From the NCBI RefSeq assembly GCF_963678635.1, contig NC_087065.1, positions 62,708,754-62,772,753 of the forward strand: a stretch of 64,000 nucleotides of DNA, given 5' to 3'. This document shows positions 1 through 11,763 of the stretch, in pieces; the stretch's first letter is position 1; the number at the start of each line of letters is the position of its first letter. The notes beneath the pieces are model-generated. The model had not been told where the DNA came from. It worked only from the letters and a program-made list of their open reading frames with translations, and did no database searches. The position numbers and the translations under genes were made by a program. This DNA comes from Symsagittifera roscoffensis (taxonomy: Eukaryota > Xenacoelomorpha > Acoela > Convolutidae).

Positions 1-394
1 AAGAATATAGTTTTTGCTCTGGACCATTGGGACACTTCACTTGTCCGCCTTTCCGTCGAAGGTTCGCACTGGTCCAGTTGATTTCAGCTCTGCTCTTGTG
101 TTCGTTTGGTCTCCTATGTCAGATAGGACAGCTCTACTCTCGATTTCTACGATGGAAATTGCGAATAGCGATTTCCCACTGTATATATTTGACAACTTTC
201 CCGCAATTGTTAATTCAGTCGTTCTGATTTATTATTTTATGTTTTCAGTTGTCGCGAGAAAACTGAGCATGACAGGCTCCATTCGAATTTTTGAAAAATA
301 AAACTTCACTCCAAGGTTTCGTGTCCCTCAAGGTCAAACTTCTAAATATGACCGACTAGCACAATCCAGCGAGAAGAAAAGATGCCAAACCTGA

Positions 395-1480
395 AATTCC
401 CATCTCTAAAGTGATGCTCTGTAGGGGTACTCTCAGGAGTTGCGAAGTTTGCCTCCATATATGACTGCTCACTTCTTTGTAGTTGTTGAGGTATAATTTT
501 TTTCAGAATTTTTTTTTTTAATTTAAATCTTTCAAACATTTTCAAAATTGAATTTTTTTTTCAAAATATGAATTTCCTAACCGTGTAGTTGGTAACGTTG
601 AGTGCTTCTAGTGGTTGCGATTCTTGCCTTCAAAAATGATTGCTCAAATCTTTGAGCTTTTCCAGTTATGACGTTTGTTATTTTTTCCAAAGGAAATTCA
701 GAAAGCTGAAACTTAAATTGAAGAAATTTTTGATAAAAATTAAATTTCCAACGTTTTCGCAACTATGTGCATCTCAAGATTTTTACAATAAACAAATCTA
801 ATTGACGATAAAACATCAATTTACAAATGTTATTTAAAATAATTCGCATAAATTTTGGTTTTTAAACCATCATGTTACAAAATTAGCCAATCACAGTTGA
901 CTTCTAAAATTACTGTTCAGATGAAAATATTTTAAACCTCTAAAATTTTCAGTTATGTCCTAAACTCATCGTGCGTGTTCAAGCCCGGTTTCTCTTTCCT
1001 GATATGTTTTGCCCCTAGTGTTTTGTTTGGTTGTTTGACCTATTTATAATTTCCCAACTAAGATCTGCGCTATTTCCCTCAAGACTGCATTGCTGAAGGC
1101 GGAGGCCTACCGGTGAGTCTGCATTCTTATGTTCCTCATGTAAAATTTGACATTCCTAACCCTATAGTTGGGGGTAGTCACAGTACTCTCAGGTGTTGCC
1201 AATATTGCCTCCAAACATGACTGTTCATTTTATTTGTAGTTTTCCAGATACGAGTGTTTTTATGGTTTTAAAAACTTTTAAAAAAAACTGAAATTTAATT
1301 TTTTTTTAAAATTACCAACCCTGTAATTGGGCGCTGACAGAGTACACTCAAAGGGTGCAGATCTTGTTTCCATTAAATGCGGTTTTTGTCAAAAATTCGA
1401 AGCACCGGAGGTGCGTTACACTCTAAAAAATAAGGATACTTGAAATTCTCAACCCCATAGCGACATGCTGTCAGGGTACA
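395..1480. repeat. diverged ~160-170-bp tandem-like repeats upstream of PRPF18
   Basis: The stretch before the first gene has no recognisable gene. It contains four or five diverged copies of one segment, near 410-500, 578-680, 1155-1260, 1312-1400 and a stub near 1450-1480. Each carries a phrase like CTAACCCTATAGTTGG, then a GTACTCTCAGG-like phrase, then TTGCCTCCAAACATGACTG. Neighbouring copies are 157 to 168 bases apart. A further pair occurs at about 9560-9840. Probably remnants of a tandem or dispersed repeat. The unit length is an estimate made by eye. Confidence 0.5.
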
Positions 1481-1590
1481 ATCGAGTAATTTTTTCCTGC
1501 GATTGTGACTTTTCCAGTCCTTTTGATGATACTTTTGACCATCTGATTACCAATGACAAAAGGCTTCAAAACGATAGTTTGGTAATGTTT

Positions 1591-1599
1591 TCTAGACAG
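1591..1599 (+). promoter_or_regulatory. possible splice acceptor just before the PRPF18 start codon
   Basis: A T-rich stretch ending TTTTCTAG, followed by ACAG, lies immediately 5' of the ATG at 1601. It resembles a 3' splice site, so the 5' leader may be joined here either by a 5'-UTR intron or by a spliced leader. Sequence alone cannot tell these apart. DDX56 has a similar AATTTTAG at 10526-10533, 18 bases before its ATG. Confidence 0.3.
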
Positions 1600-1600
1600 A

Positions 1601-2611
1601 ATGGATGATCTACTCTCTGAGATAAATCGGAAGCGTGCACATGTTGAAAGTAAGCCGGGACTACTTGTGAATGGGAAATTTTTCAAGCGATCAGCCCTGG
1701 AAGAGAAAGAAAAAGAAGAGTATCTTTCCAAATATCAGGCATACAAACAATCACAGTCATCTTCAGCACAATCTGCGGTCGAAAACATTGATCAGCTGGC
1801 CGAAAAAACTTCTGAAAAAATTGCAATAAGTAGCAATGAAATAATTTTGCGTTTGAGAAAACGTAGTCAGCCGATTAAATTATTCGGTGAAACAGATTTA
1901 ATGACGTATCAGCGGTTACGAAAATTAGAACTTACTGATCCTGATTTATTAGATAATGGACGGAAAAATGATATGCAAATCTTGATGGAGAAAATGGAAC
2001 ATGAGTCGCATTCCAACCTGGCTAAAGATGCCGGCTCCCAAGATGCTCATGACGTGAAGGTCAAACCATCTGGAATTAATTTTGAAGAGTTAGCCGAAAA
2101 AGGCCTCAAATTAGCCCAAATTGACTATCATTATGATATGAACGTAATTCTAAAGTTTTGCCAATTGATGTTGCAACTTTGGGGACAAGACTTGAATGGC
2201 CGAACAACTGCAGTGAAAAAGTCTCAACAAGGTAGGCTGGAGGCGGCAAGGTATTTGCAAACAGTCGATTATATGCGACCGATGATGAGGCAGTTGAAGT
2301 CCAATTCAATGGAAGAAGATATTCTCGATTCACTGGCTAGTGTTGTCTATTGGACCTTGAAGAAAGAGTACATCAAAGCTAGCGACAGTTACCTCCAAAT
2401 GGCGATTGGCAATGCTCCGTGGCCAATAGGAGTAACAATGCATGGTATCCACGCCCGACCTGGAAAAGACAAGCTTGCCACTAAAAGTATAGCCCATGTA
2501 CTTAACGATGAGGAGCAGCGAAAATATATACAGGCTTTCAAAAGACTAATTACATTTTGCCAAAAGATATACTCTACTGATCCCTCCAGAAGCGTTGAAT
2601 TCAATGCTTGA
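1601..2611 (+). CDS. PRPF18: pre-mRNA-splicing factor 18 (Prp18), single exon
   Basis: 336 residues, close to the usual ~340 of animal PRPF18. Prp18 acts in the nucleus in the second step of pre-mRNA splicing, with Slu7 and the U5 snRNP, helping 3' splice-site joining. The N-terminus has the family's MDxLLSEI-type start and a FKRSALEEKE helix. Around residues 84-108 is the short Prp18/Prp4-type segment with RLRKRSQPIKLFGETD. The C-terminal Prp18 domain spans about 170-335, with the most conserved loop LQMAIGNAPWPIGVTMHGIH followed by HVLNDEEQRKYIQ. The ATG at 1601 is chosen because the conserved N-terminus begins there. The gene is uninterrupted, although vertebrate PRPF18 has many introns. 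I see no poly(A) tail or target duplication that would prove a processed retrocopy. The frame is intact throughout, so it is probably functional. Confidence 0.95.
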   Translation: MDDLLSEINRKRAHVESKPGLLVNGKFFKRSALEEKEKEEYLSKYQAYKQSQSSSAQSAVENIDQLAEKTSEKIAISSNEIILRLRKRSQPIKLFGETDLMTYQRLRKLELTDPDLLDNGRKNDMQILMEKMEHESHSNLAKDAGSQDAHDVKVKPSGINFEELAEKGLKLAQIDYHYDMNVILKFCQLMLQLWGQDLNGRTTAVKKSQQGRLEAARYLQTVDYMRPMMRQLKSNSMEEDILDSLASVVYWTLKKEYIKASDSYLQMAIGNAPWPIGVTMHGIHARPGKDKLATKSIAHVLNDEEQRKYIQAFKRLITFCQKIYSTDPSRSVEFNA

Positions 2612-3261
2612 AATTTCAGTTTAGTAGCGTAAATTAGTATAAATCATTGAAAAGAAGAGTTTTATCTGAGCTACAAATTCCTTTTTGTGACCGGACTAAG
2701 AAGCGAACTATAGCAATTCAATAGCAGCGTTGTATTATGAGGCCATTTCTTGGCTGTTGAAACTTTGCAGCTTTGAAGATTTTGTAGAGCTTGTGCCAAA
2801 TAACACGCACAGTACGGAAACTTTGAAGACCTTTTACATATGTCTGATGTTGAGAATGGAGATCGGAGGTCCCCAGTTTAGGAGGGAGGACCCCCGTTTA
2901 CTGCTCTGACACTCGTCTGGTTTTTCCTGATTCGAATCTCATTTCCCGTGAAACCCTCAGCGGCAGAAGGAGAGAAGACGCGTTCTCCATTTTGAGAAAT
3001 TTTCATGCATTGACGGTTTCAATCCTTAGTTCTTATAACCGGAGTTTTTGCAATTAAAAAGATTATAGAGCCATTTGGCCCGATTTTACATGTGGAGATT
3101 TGTTGTAAATGTACGGGTCAAAGCAGTTTTGGTGTAAAGCTTTTTTCAGAAGTGGCTTGTATTCTTTTAGATCAATTGATTTCGTTTTTGTTATTGTTTA
3201 TGGCAGATATCGTCTCCTGATATTTGCTTCGGATCGTCGGCTTCATAATTTTTTTGTTAAT
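2612..3261. other. 3' flank of PRPF18, nothing recognised
   Basis: AT-rich non-coding DNA between the PRPF18 stop codon and the first composite repeat. It presumably holds the 3' UTR. No clear canonical AATAAA was found close to the stop, and no coding frame resembles a known protein. Confidence 0.5.
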
Positions 3262-3810
3262 TACCCTTGCGATAAGCAAGGGCATTGCAAAAGGGTACTA
3301 GCCTTTTTTCCCCGCAAATAACTTTGCGCACAGAATGGTCAATTATGTAGGAATTGTAAGTTTCAATACTTGCTGAATTTCTTCAAATTTAAATGAAAAC
3401 TACCTCGTTTAAGTAGTAAAAAGGCGGAGTAGTCTCTCGCATTATTATGATTTTTTTTTTCAAATTTCTTTCGGGCTTGTTTTCGTCTGTTCGTTTTTCC
3501 TTTTTAAATGGCCTTTATTTTATCTGGTTATATATTTTTTGACTAACATTGTAAAGCATGGATTATATTTTGATTCTTAAGTGTTTTATAACGAAAGTCC
3601 TCATTTGTGTCATTTTAATAAGTCTGATTCTGAAAAAAAAATGTTTTTTTTTTATCCAAAGTTTTTTTCGATTAAATGGTTGCGGCTGATGTTGTATCGG
3701 CTTTGTCAAATTATTTTGCGTTGTTCAACAGAACTAAATTTCTGTTTGACAAAATCAGGTATTATGAAAATGTATGGGACTTTTTAAAGCTTTTTTTTAA
3801 AGACATTTTT
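3262..3810 (+). mobile_element. 5' part of a composite repeat (head hairpin subtype A)
   Basis: Starts with the inverted repeat CCCTTGC-GATAA-GCAAGGG and continues with GGGTACTAG, a T-run and an AACTTTG-CACAGAATGG phrase. The next ~500 bases align by eye with 18919-19470 (the GTAGTAAA-AGGCGGAGTA, GGCCTTTATTTTATCTGG and TATTATGAAAATGT phrases recur in the same order). It lacks the tail seen in complete copies, so it is probably 3'-truncated. Confidence 0.6.
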
Positions 3811-3973
3811 TTAAAGCTTCTAAATTTGTTTTTCACTTTTTGCTTAAATTTTAATTTTCCTCGACAATGGACGGCTACCGAAAGTTACAACTGAGGAACT
3901 GTCCGACTGACGTTCTTATACTTTTTGTGTTTTTTTTTTCAGAGACTACCTCGCCAAATGTTCACCCCCAGTC

Positions 3974-4492
3974 TTGAGTAACGTTGAAGATGTCGAAGAA
4001 ATGAAAATACTTGGAGTTACATTCGATTATAAACTCACAGTCCAGCCACATATCAACAATTTGTGTAAAAAGTTATCAAGTTCATGTTATCTTCTGTCAA
4101 GACTCAAAAGTTTTGGAATGAAACTATCAGAATTGGAACATATTTACGAGTATCTAATAGAGAGCCAAATAACTTATGCCTTACCAGTTTGGGCTTGCGC
4201 AAACATAACTACGCTAAAATCCATTGACCGTGTTCAAGAAAAGGCAATAAAACTTGGTATCATTAGAAAATTTAATCCTATCGACTCACTAATTGAAAGA
4301 ACGGATGCCAGCCTACTTCAACAAGCAGGAAAAAACAACTTCCATATTTTACACCATCTCGTGCCTCAACGTGAAGACTATTCCACAAGCCGCCTGAGAA
4401 ATAGAACGGCACATGCACAATATCAGAAACTAGAAAAACACATGAAACTTTTCCCCCAGCGCGCCACTAGATGCAACCTTTACAAACTTTAA
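3974..4492 (+). mobile_element. non-LTR retrotransposon fragment: C-terminal end of reverse transcriptase ORF
   Basis: A 172-codon open frame resembles the region just after the catalytic palm of non-LTR (LINE, Jockey/CR1-like) reverse transcriptases: MKILGVTFDYKL, HINNLCKKLSSSCYLLSRL, and an IYEYLIESQITYALPVW segment near residues 57-73. The palm with its catalytic aspartates, the endonuclease and ORF1 are absent, so this is a 5'-truncated relic, although the remaining frame is open. The true fragment may begin somewhat upstream, near 3940, since the frame is open there. No host intron or exon is implied. Confidence 0.8.
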
Positions 4493-4650
4493 CAAACTTT
4501 AATTTTGTTAAGTGTCATGTATTCATAAGTTATATGTGTTTATAACTTAATTAACATTTCTTCTTTCTTCTTCAAATCTAAGCTTATAGTTTCAATAGAA
4601 AATACAGGTCGCGAATGTTTTTTGCAGGAGCTGCGACTGCTTAATTTTCG

Positions 4651-6525
4651 TACCCTTGCTATAAGCAAGGATACTGCAATCGGATACTAGGCTTTTTACG
4701 TTATGAACTTTGTTCACAAGACTCATTTAGTGGTACCCTGTTTCATGTTGTATTCAAATTTTTGAGCGGGACCTGGACCTGTTTTTTTTTGCAAACGGGA
4801 AATATCAATTCAACCTAATTATCTTCGGGTTAATGAGCCAATTTTGGGCCGTTTCAAGAGAAACAATTTTTAACACTTCCTTGCGCCTTTTTCATTTTAG
4901 TTTTTTAATTTCCAATCGGTTTGTTGAAATTTATTTTTTTTCCTTATAGAAGTTTATTTGAAAAGTTTTTGTTTTTCTTAGAAACTTCATCTGATTTTCA
5001 AAAAAGGATATCAATTGAAAGACCGTCCACTCACCTGTGTGCCTGCTTAGTTTACTTGACCCCTCTCTGCCTGTCTTTGTTTACTTGACCCCTCTGTCAA
5101 TGGCCCTTGGAAATGTGTGGGGGATTATTTGACGCATATTTTGATTGTTTTTTCCTTTTCTCGAAAACTACCATTCTCAAATATGAGTTCTGGTTTCAAT
5201 GAATAGAACGCTTTCGAAAAATTTTCTTGCATAAGTAGCCACGCCTAAAATTTTTTACAGTTAAAGTTAAGGCCCTTGGAATAGCCAAATAATAATAATA
5301 GATTTTTGACAGTTTTTGAATCTTTTCGACTTTTCGCGAAAACTAATCTCTCAAACCTGATATTGTGTAATCAATGGAGATAACGGGTAGTGGTAAGCTC
5401 TTCTGCTATAGTGGACACGCAAACAAAAATTTACAAAAGAAGTTATCGCCCTCGGAAAAGTCAGTTCTTGATATTTTGTCCGGGTTTTAAAGTTTATGAA
5501 TATTCTCGAAAACTCTTCTGCCATATCTGAGATTCTGGGTTCAACTCTCAGAACGGGCTGTGGGAAGATTATTTGCTTATGCGACTTAACCCAATTTTTT
5601 TGACATCAAATGTTTTGGCCCTCGGAAAAAATTATTGATTCGTGACCGTTTTTTTTGAAAGTTTTTGATTGTATCGAAAACTACCCTCGCAAATCTGAGA
5701 TTTTGGGTTCAATCGAAAATACAGGTTGCTTGAATTGCTTCTGCGTAAGAGCTACCATACACACAAGCTTTGATTCTAGGAAGTTTTTGGTTTGCTGACC
5801 GTTTTTTGGACTTTTCTCGCAACTATCATGCCAAATCTGATATCTTAGGTTTAATCGAATGAAAAGCTTGTTGAAAGCCTACCTTTACAATTTGCTATGC
5901 CCATTTTGTTTGAGCAAAAAGTTTTCCTTCAAACAAGTCAAATTTGTTGAAACTTTGGCAGTCTTTGGAAACTTATTGACTTCGGCAAAATCTACCGTGC
6001 AATTCTAAGCTTGTGTTCAATCGCGAAGCCGGTTTTGTGAATCTTTTCTGCTTAAGTGTCCATAACCTGCTTTTTGTAGAAAAACGTTTTGGAAAGCCTT
6101 TGACCGTTTTTTTAGAATTTTTTTGAATTTTCTCATAGTTATGCACTCAAATCTGAGATGAAAAGTTCATTTGAACCGGCTGTGATTATTGATCCCACAG
6201 ATAAATTTTTATAAGGTAAATGTTTTGTACTTGGGAAAATCGGTTAGCTCAAATAATTTTTTTCACTTATTTTAGTAGATAAACAGCTAAGGGTTTTCGG
6301 CAATATTCAACTTTTGAAATCGAACTTTTCGTGCCGCATCAGCATAGCAAATTCATTCATTTTCAACCACGTACCTCCAGCTTTAGCTGGGCCCCTAGTT
6401 GTTTTTCATTTCTCGAGACATACGAAAATTTTGGTCTACCAATTTTTTTTCAGCATCTAAATTTTTTTTCGACTTTTGTATGTTTGTGTTGTATCGCAAG
6501 TGGTGCTCCACTTTGCCTCTGAGTG
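4651..6525 (+). mobile_element. complete composite repeat copy 1 (head, tRNA-like block, monomer array, tail)
   Basis: Begins with the head hairpin at 4651 and the phrase GCAATCGGATACTAG. It is followed by GGGACCTGGACCTG plus a T-run at about 4770 (the degenerate end of the tRNA-like block found in sister copies), a unique leader to ~5130, seven diverged monomers (5163-6170), then the conserved 3' part: CACTTATTTTAGTAGA, TTCGTGCCGCATCAG, AGCTTTAGCTGGGCCCCTAG, and the tail ATCGCAAGTGGTGC near 6492-6520. The same order is seen at 16392-18625. No coding capacity is seen, so it is non-autonomous. Organisation resembles pearl/DINE-like (Helentron-associated) elements. That classification is inference. 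Confidence 0.65.
5163..6170 (+). repeat. array of seven diverged ~140-172-bp monomers
   Basis: An anchor phrase of the form CTCGAAAACTACCCT, CCAAATCTGAGAT, then GGTTCAATCG recurs at about 5163, 5335, 5505, 5674, 5815, 5980 and 6130. Between anchors comes a GGCCCTCGGAAAA-like phrase and a TTTTGACCGTTTTTT-like phrase. The monomers are individually distinct and appear once each, unlike the expanded array at 16995-18260. Confidence 0.75.
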
Positions 6526-8290
6526 AAATAGTGAGTGCGGAGATAAATACGTTTTAGGATCACTGAACTGAGGTAGAACTGTTTTGCTAAGAGTTTTGTA
6601 TGTTTTCGAAGTATTATTAGATCAAAGGTGTTCGAGGGAGCTATTTTTCCACAGCCAGATAATATGAGCTAGGTATTGTTCTGTTTAATTTGCAGGTTTT
6701 GCCAATGAGCTCACCGTGGTTGGGGCGGCGTAATTCATGACGCTTGTGCCCACGGATTTGTAGGTTTTAACAAAGGGTTTATTTTGAACAACACCCGTTT
6801 CTTACTGGTCTATTTTTACTATAATATTCTTTGCTTTTTCAAACTTTCCCGCAGTGAGGGGAAAAAGTTTGAATATTATCACAGATAGCACCGATGTTAT
6901 TTACTGTTTTTGTTGTGCAGCATTTGTAACTGCCTATCTTTGCTAGATTCTTGAAATTTATCTCAGCAAACCAATTTATCTCAGCAAACCATTCTCAGCA
7001 AACCATTCTGAAAGAAATACGGTCAACGAAGAGTTTAGGACGTTTTTGGTTGAGTCACGAGTTTAATTAATCAACGCCGTTGACATCAATGAGCGGTTGC
7101 AAACTTCGGCAATACTTCAACAGATGATTGCTTTCATATTTTCAAAGTAGCTCTATCTAGGTTGACTAAATAGTGGGTATCAAGGATGCAAAAATTAATC
7201 CAATGAGCTCCCTCTAGGAAGTTCTATTTTCCCCAAACCTCTTGGACCTTTATTTGAAATCGATACCATCTTCTTCTGAAAATGTTACAGTCATCACATA
7301 TAATGACGATTTTACTCTCTACTCACATTGGGCACTCTGTAATGCGTACAAACTTTTCAGAAGAATATGACATGGATTTCATATAAAAGTCGAATTCAGC
7401 AAAATGATTCAGCAAAATAACACCCCATGAGGGACTCCACTAAATAAACAATTGCATGCTTAATGCACACTCTTTGTACTCAACACAGGTTGAAAATATG
7501 AAAGCAAACATCTGTCAGTGTAATTGCTGAGTTATGCGGCAGCTCATTGTGGGCTACAGAGCCAAAAGCTACCAAAAATTCAAGGGCAGAGTGTTCTCTA
7601 GCAAGGAGGTTGTAAGTTTTTAGTCCTCATCGGTACCGTCGTCAACCATGGAACAGTTTTTTTGAGCATGTGTATTTTAACGGTCCTCTCTTTCTATTCG
7701 ATTTTTGTTTTTTGGTTGTAAGTTTACCAATCTGCTTAAATCCAATGAGTAAACGTTAATCAATGGTTCGAATCCGGCCAGGATCTGTTTTGATGTGTGA
7801 GTGAAAAATTGTCCGCGCGTCAAAAAATCGTTGTCGGACTTCTGTTTGTCTGTTAGTTTTTGTCGGCTTAATTACCGCAGCACCAAATTCTACTCGAATT
7901 AAAAAACATTTCAGTTTATTCCGGTTTTGGGCAAGTAATTGAGTCCAAGAAGTTTGGGGTATTTGTTGATATGTTTTGATTTTTTTCATGCTATTCCTTA
8001 AAATTTTTGAAAGTTGTTTTCTTTATAAATTATCTTTAAATTCATTAGTGCATTGGTAACACCCATGCGTGAGACGAAAAATCCAAGAATTTCGATTTCA
8101 GTCGGGCCCTTTTTATTGTCGAAACATAAATTTTTCGAATGTTCTAGACTTTCGTGTCTGCTAATTTTGGTCGGCTTAGGTCCCGCAAAAAGGTTCGATT
8201 TCTTTTTAGCATTTTGAAAGCTTTTAAGTTTCTAATGGTGCAGATAATTTTTAAGTCCTTTTTTTGCTATTTTTTTGGATAAAAATGATA
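6526..8290. other. intergenic DNA, few recognisable features
   Basis: No gene seen. Contains a small three-copy minisatellite with unit TCTCAGCAAACCA (about 6962-7010), and isolated tRNA-like blocks: a B-box-like GGTTCGAATCCGGCC at 7763-7777 and a GATTTCAGTCGGGCCC end near 8093-8110. These look like pieces of the composite repeat family. Confidence 0.5.
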
Positions 8291-8640
8291 GTCAAGATAC
8301 ACCGTTTTTTACACTAGCTAGCTTGCGAGTAAAGTGTATTAGTACAAGCCTTCTTTGTTTCTCACCTATTTAGTGGCACTTTTGCTATAATCGCGATCTG
8401 TAGTTGGAAATTTTATAGCATCTGTATTCTGCTTTATTTGTGGCTAGTGTTTGTGATTTGTTTAGCGTTCTAGTGCGTGAGACCCATAATCTCTAGGTCG
8501 CTGATCGTATTCGAGTTGTAGCCGAGTTCATACTAATTCGAGGCATATTTCTACTTTTTCTTTATACACTTTATAGAGCTTCTTTTTGTGTTCTGGCTAG
8601 TGTTTGCGGAATTTCTCTTTGTGAAAACATTGTTTCGTTT
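8291..8640 (+). mobile_element. composite repeat, subtype with ACTAGCTAGCTTGCGAG head
   Basis: Starts near TACACTAGCTAGCTTGCGAG and contains GTGGCACTTTTGCTATAATC, a tRNA-like stretch TTCTAGTGCGTGAGACC with CTAGGTCGC, then ACTAATTCGAGGC-TATTTCTAC. It runs into a degraded GTTTGCGG end. Sister copies are at 38020-38345 and 51487-51797. All are on the + strand. Confidence 0.65.
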
Positions 8641-10551
8641 GAACGTATGTCTGCTCAAGAGTTGTCGACTTCGTTGCCTTTTCGAAAGTTTTATTTTGAT
8701 GCTGATTTGTTATTCAATTATCATACTGTGCTGGTTTTGTTTCTGTTTGAGATGAAGATATGAAAGTTTCTATTGATCATTTTTCCCGCATTTTTTCAAA
8801 AAACGAAAATCATTCTTTTGCAGCTTTCATCTCATTTGGTGTCGGTTAGTTTTGTTATGCTAAGTTTGTGTCGTATAGCGAGTAGTGCAAAGCTTCGTTT
8901 TGTCTCTGTATTTACTTTGCCTCTCAGGAAATTCGAAGATGTTGCTTTGGAGCAATTTTTTTTGAAAACCCTGTTGGTTTGTTACGAGTAAGAGGCTTCT
9001 GACAAATTGTAGAAGAAGAAGGCGCCCAGGTATTTTAGCCACGGGGAAAGGAGTGCAGATGAGTCACAGTCTTTAAATTTATTTAGTTCTTTACCCGGCT
9101 TTGGTAGTGGATTCATTCTCGCTGCGTATGTATACCATAGCTGTTGTAATTTACCGGTTTTGGCTTTGAGTTGGATGTTTTTATTAGCAATTAACAGCCT
9201 TACGATTAACTTTACATTCTAGCAATTTTTGAGGTGGTTGTTTCTGCTTGCAAGGTTTTTGAAATTAACTTCTGCACATCATGATGTAAAAAACTTAAAT
9301 TCAGTTTTTTCTAAATGCGTTTTTCGAGAAATGTGTGTCACTTGAAATATGTTTATGGCGAGTTTCTCTGCTTCATAGGGGAAGAGGGGGAAGTTACAGA
9401 GGTCCTTGGAATCCTTTTGAATTTTTTCACTAATAGGCTTTAAAATTAATTGGCGTTTCATGTGACACATGTTTAGAAGTCTGTGTTGACATGTTTAAGC
9501 TGTTTCAACGTTTCATTTTTTGCAGGTTTAACGAAAAAAATTGAATTAAAAAAAAACAAACCGATTGAATGGAGTGGTTTTGTCAGGGTACTTTCAGGAG
9601 GTACTGTCAGGGTACAAATCTGGTCTCTAAGCTTATGCTCAAATCATTCTTGGTTCCAAGATATGGCTTTTCTCGTGATTTTTCAATACTTTTAAAAAAA
9701 AAACAGTAGAAAAGTAATATCTAAGCCTTCTGTGGGATGCTGCTAGGAAAACAAATAGGATAGCCAATCTGTCCTCTAATTTAAGCTGCTTAAATTCTTT
9801 TGATTTTTGAGAAATGGCATTTTTTATGAACAAAGAAAACTCTCATAGATGAGCCCAGTTGATCTTCACGGTTGCATTAAATATTGCTGTTTTAGTACAT
9901 GTTGTAGGAAGTTCGTTTTACGCTTAACGATCTCTTTGAAGCACCGTGGGTGCGACTTTTGCGCTTGTAGGCTTTAAAATATATATTTTTTCCGAGCTAA
10001 GCTTGCTAGTTTGCTCTGTTTAGGGACACGTTGCCAGTTATCTTGTTTTTTTTTGGTGTCAAGCTCGTTGCCTGTGTAGGCAAGTATACCCGTTTGCTGT
10101 GCAAATATCTGGAGTTTTTAAAAATTTGGGGGAGGAAAACAGTTAATTGCTAAATTATCAAAGCGACCATAGCTTAATTAATATAAAAAGATGAGAGGGA
10201 TTTCGCCTTAATCACTCTCCTATGCTGAAAATTTGTCTTGAAAATAGAAATTTTCGGCCCAATTTTTCTCGAAACAAGTTGTTAAAGGTTTTTTTTTGAA
10301 ATGGTATCACGGCTAAAAGATTTCATGTGATATATCAGTCGACCACATGTGACCTTTATTTGTGGTTAGTTTTTTTTGTTATTGGAGACACACTAATAAT
10401 TTTCTTTCTGTCCAAAGAGTACGCGAATGCCTGGGTTTTTGGCTTAAATGTGTATTCCATGTATAAAATAGTTTCCAAAGCAACATTTTGAAGAACAATT
10501 TATAACGCAACTTTGAAGCATGGAAAATTTTAGATTTATTTTGTTTATGGA
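8641..10551. other. intergenic DNA before DDX56
   Basis: No coding region recognised. It includes a diverged composite tail near 8870-8915 (GCGAGTAGTGCAAAGC with CTCTGTATTTAC) and two diverged copies of the 395-1480 repeat at about 9560-9680 and 9715-9830. The end of this stretch holds the DDX56 leader. Confidence 0.45.
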
Positions 10552-11763
10552 ATGGCTCTAGTTAGCGAGGAAAGTTCTAAATCTCAAAGTAGTTTGGGAT
10601 CTTTCAAAACACTCGGACTTGATCCAAGAATATTGAAGTCATTGCGAAAACTCAAGTGGGAAAGTCCGACTGCAATCCAAGCTAGTGCTCTTCCTTTGGC
10701 ACTGTCCGGAAAAGATCTTCTGATCCAGGCTACAACTGGGAGTGGAAAAACTGCTATTTTTGTGCTTCCTATGGTCCAGAAAATTCTGCAGATCAAAGAA
10801 TCGAAAACTAAGGAAGCGAAAAGCAATTCAGTCCTAGCTTTGGTGTTGTGTCCTACGAAAGAATTGTGCATTCAAACAGAAGAATGTTTTGTTCAGGCTA
10901 CGAAAACATTTCCAGGTATAATTGTGTTTCGAAGTTTAGACCCGACGGAGGCTAAAAGTGGGGTATTTTCATCTCTCGAAGTGCAATTTCCAGACGTGCT
11001 GATTGGGACTCCACGTCAAGTTTCTAGATGTCTTAGCAGCTTTTCTGGAAAGATCATCCGCAAAGTGAAATTGGTAGCCATCGATGAAGCAGATGCAATG
11101 TTTTCATGTGGGTTTGAGAAAGATCTTCGGGAGACATTAAGCCATGCTGGCCGCAATTTTCAATCAATCGTACTTTCTGCCACTTTGAGTAAAGAAGTAG
11201 CTATTATCAAGACGCTTTTACCGCATAATTTAGCGTTGGTAAGATTGCTGAACCAAGAGCTACCAGAAAAGAAACAATTGAAGCAGCTGTGTTTGAGAGT
11301 CCAACACAAGACTGCCAAATTTTGTGTACTACTGCATTTGTTGAAGTTTGAGAAAATACGGGGCAAATGTCTTGTGTTTTGTAATAATATCAAAAGTTCC
11401 TACAAATTGAAGTTATTTTTGGACAGCTTCAAGTTTTACAGTTGTGTTTTGAATGACCAGTTGCCTTTCAACTCGAGACACAGTGTAGTTGAGTTGTTCA
11501 ATTCGGACCAGTACGACATCATCATTGCGACTGATCTGGCTGCTCAATCTTTTCGCAGCGAGAAGAAAAAACACACAGACCAGGAGTTCTCCTTATCCAG
11601 AGGAATCGACTTCCAAAATGTATCCCTGGTGCTGAACTTCGACTTCCCAACTGACTCTTCGGTGTACATTCACAGAGCAGGCAGGACTGCCAGAGGAGCG
11701 AAGAGGGGAACTGTGCTGTCTTTAATAATGCCGTCAGACGAAGCAGCGCTTACAGCTGTACAG
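10552..11763 (+). CDS. DDX56: ATP-dependent RNA helicase DDX56/Dbp9, exon 1 (helicase core)
   Basis: Codons 1-404 of a ~580-residue protein. DDX56/Dbp9 is a nucleolar DEAD-box helicase needed for 60S ribosomal subunit assembly. Visible motifs: Q-motif region FKTLGLDP..SPTAIQ (18-43), motif I ATTGSGKT (60-67), Ia PTKEL (101-105), Ib GTPRQ (152-156), motif II DEAD (178-181), motif III SAT (209-211), IV-V region with FCNN, IIATD and SRGIDF, and motif VI HRAGRTARG (374-382). The family's lysine-rich insert between motifs IVa and V is present (SEKKKHTDQEFSLSRG). The ATG at 10552 lies just before the conserved start. The 3' end is a GT donor after CAG at 11763, a phase-0 junction. It is followed in frame by a stop if not spliced. 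The alternative donor at 11769 would break the frame. Confidence 0.93.

Noticed and set aside
342-762. Two minus-strand open frames of 60-70 codons
   Set aside because: They lie in the diverged repeat tract, have low-complexity Lys/Phe-rich translations and match no family I know.
8291-8640. Telling whether composite repeats are SINEs mobilised by a LINE
   Set aside because: They lack a clear LINE-type 3' tail or flanking duplications by eye, so I did not call them SINEs outright.
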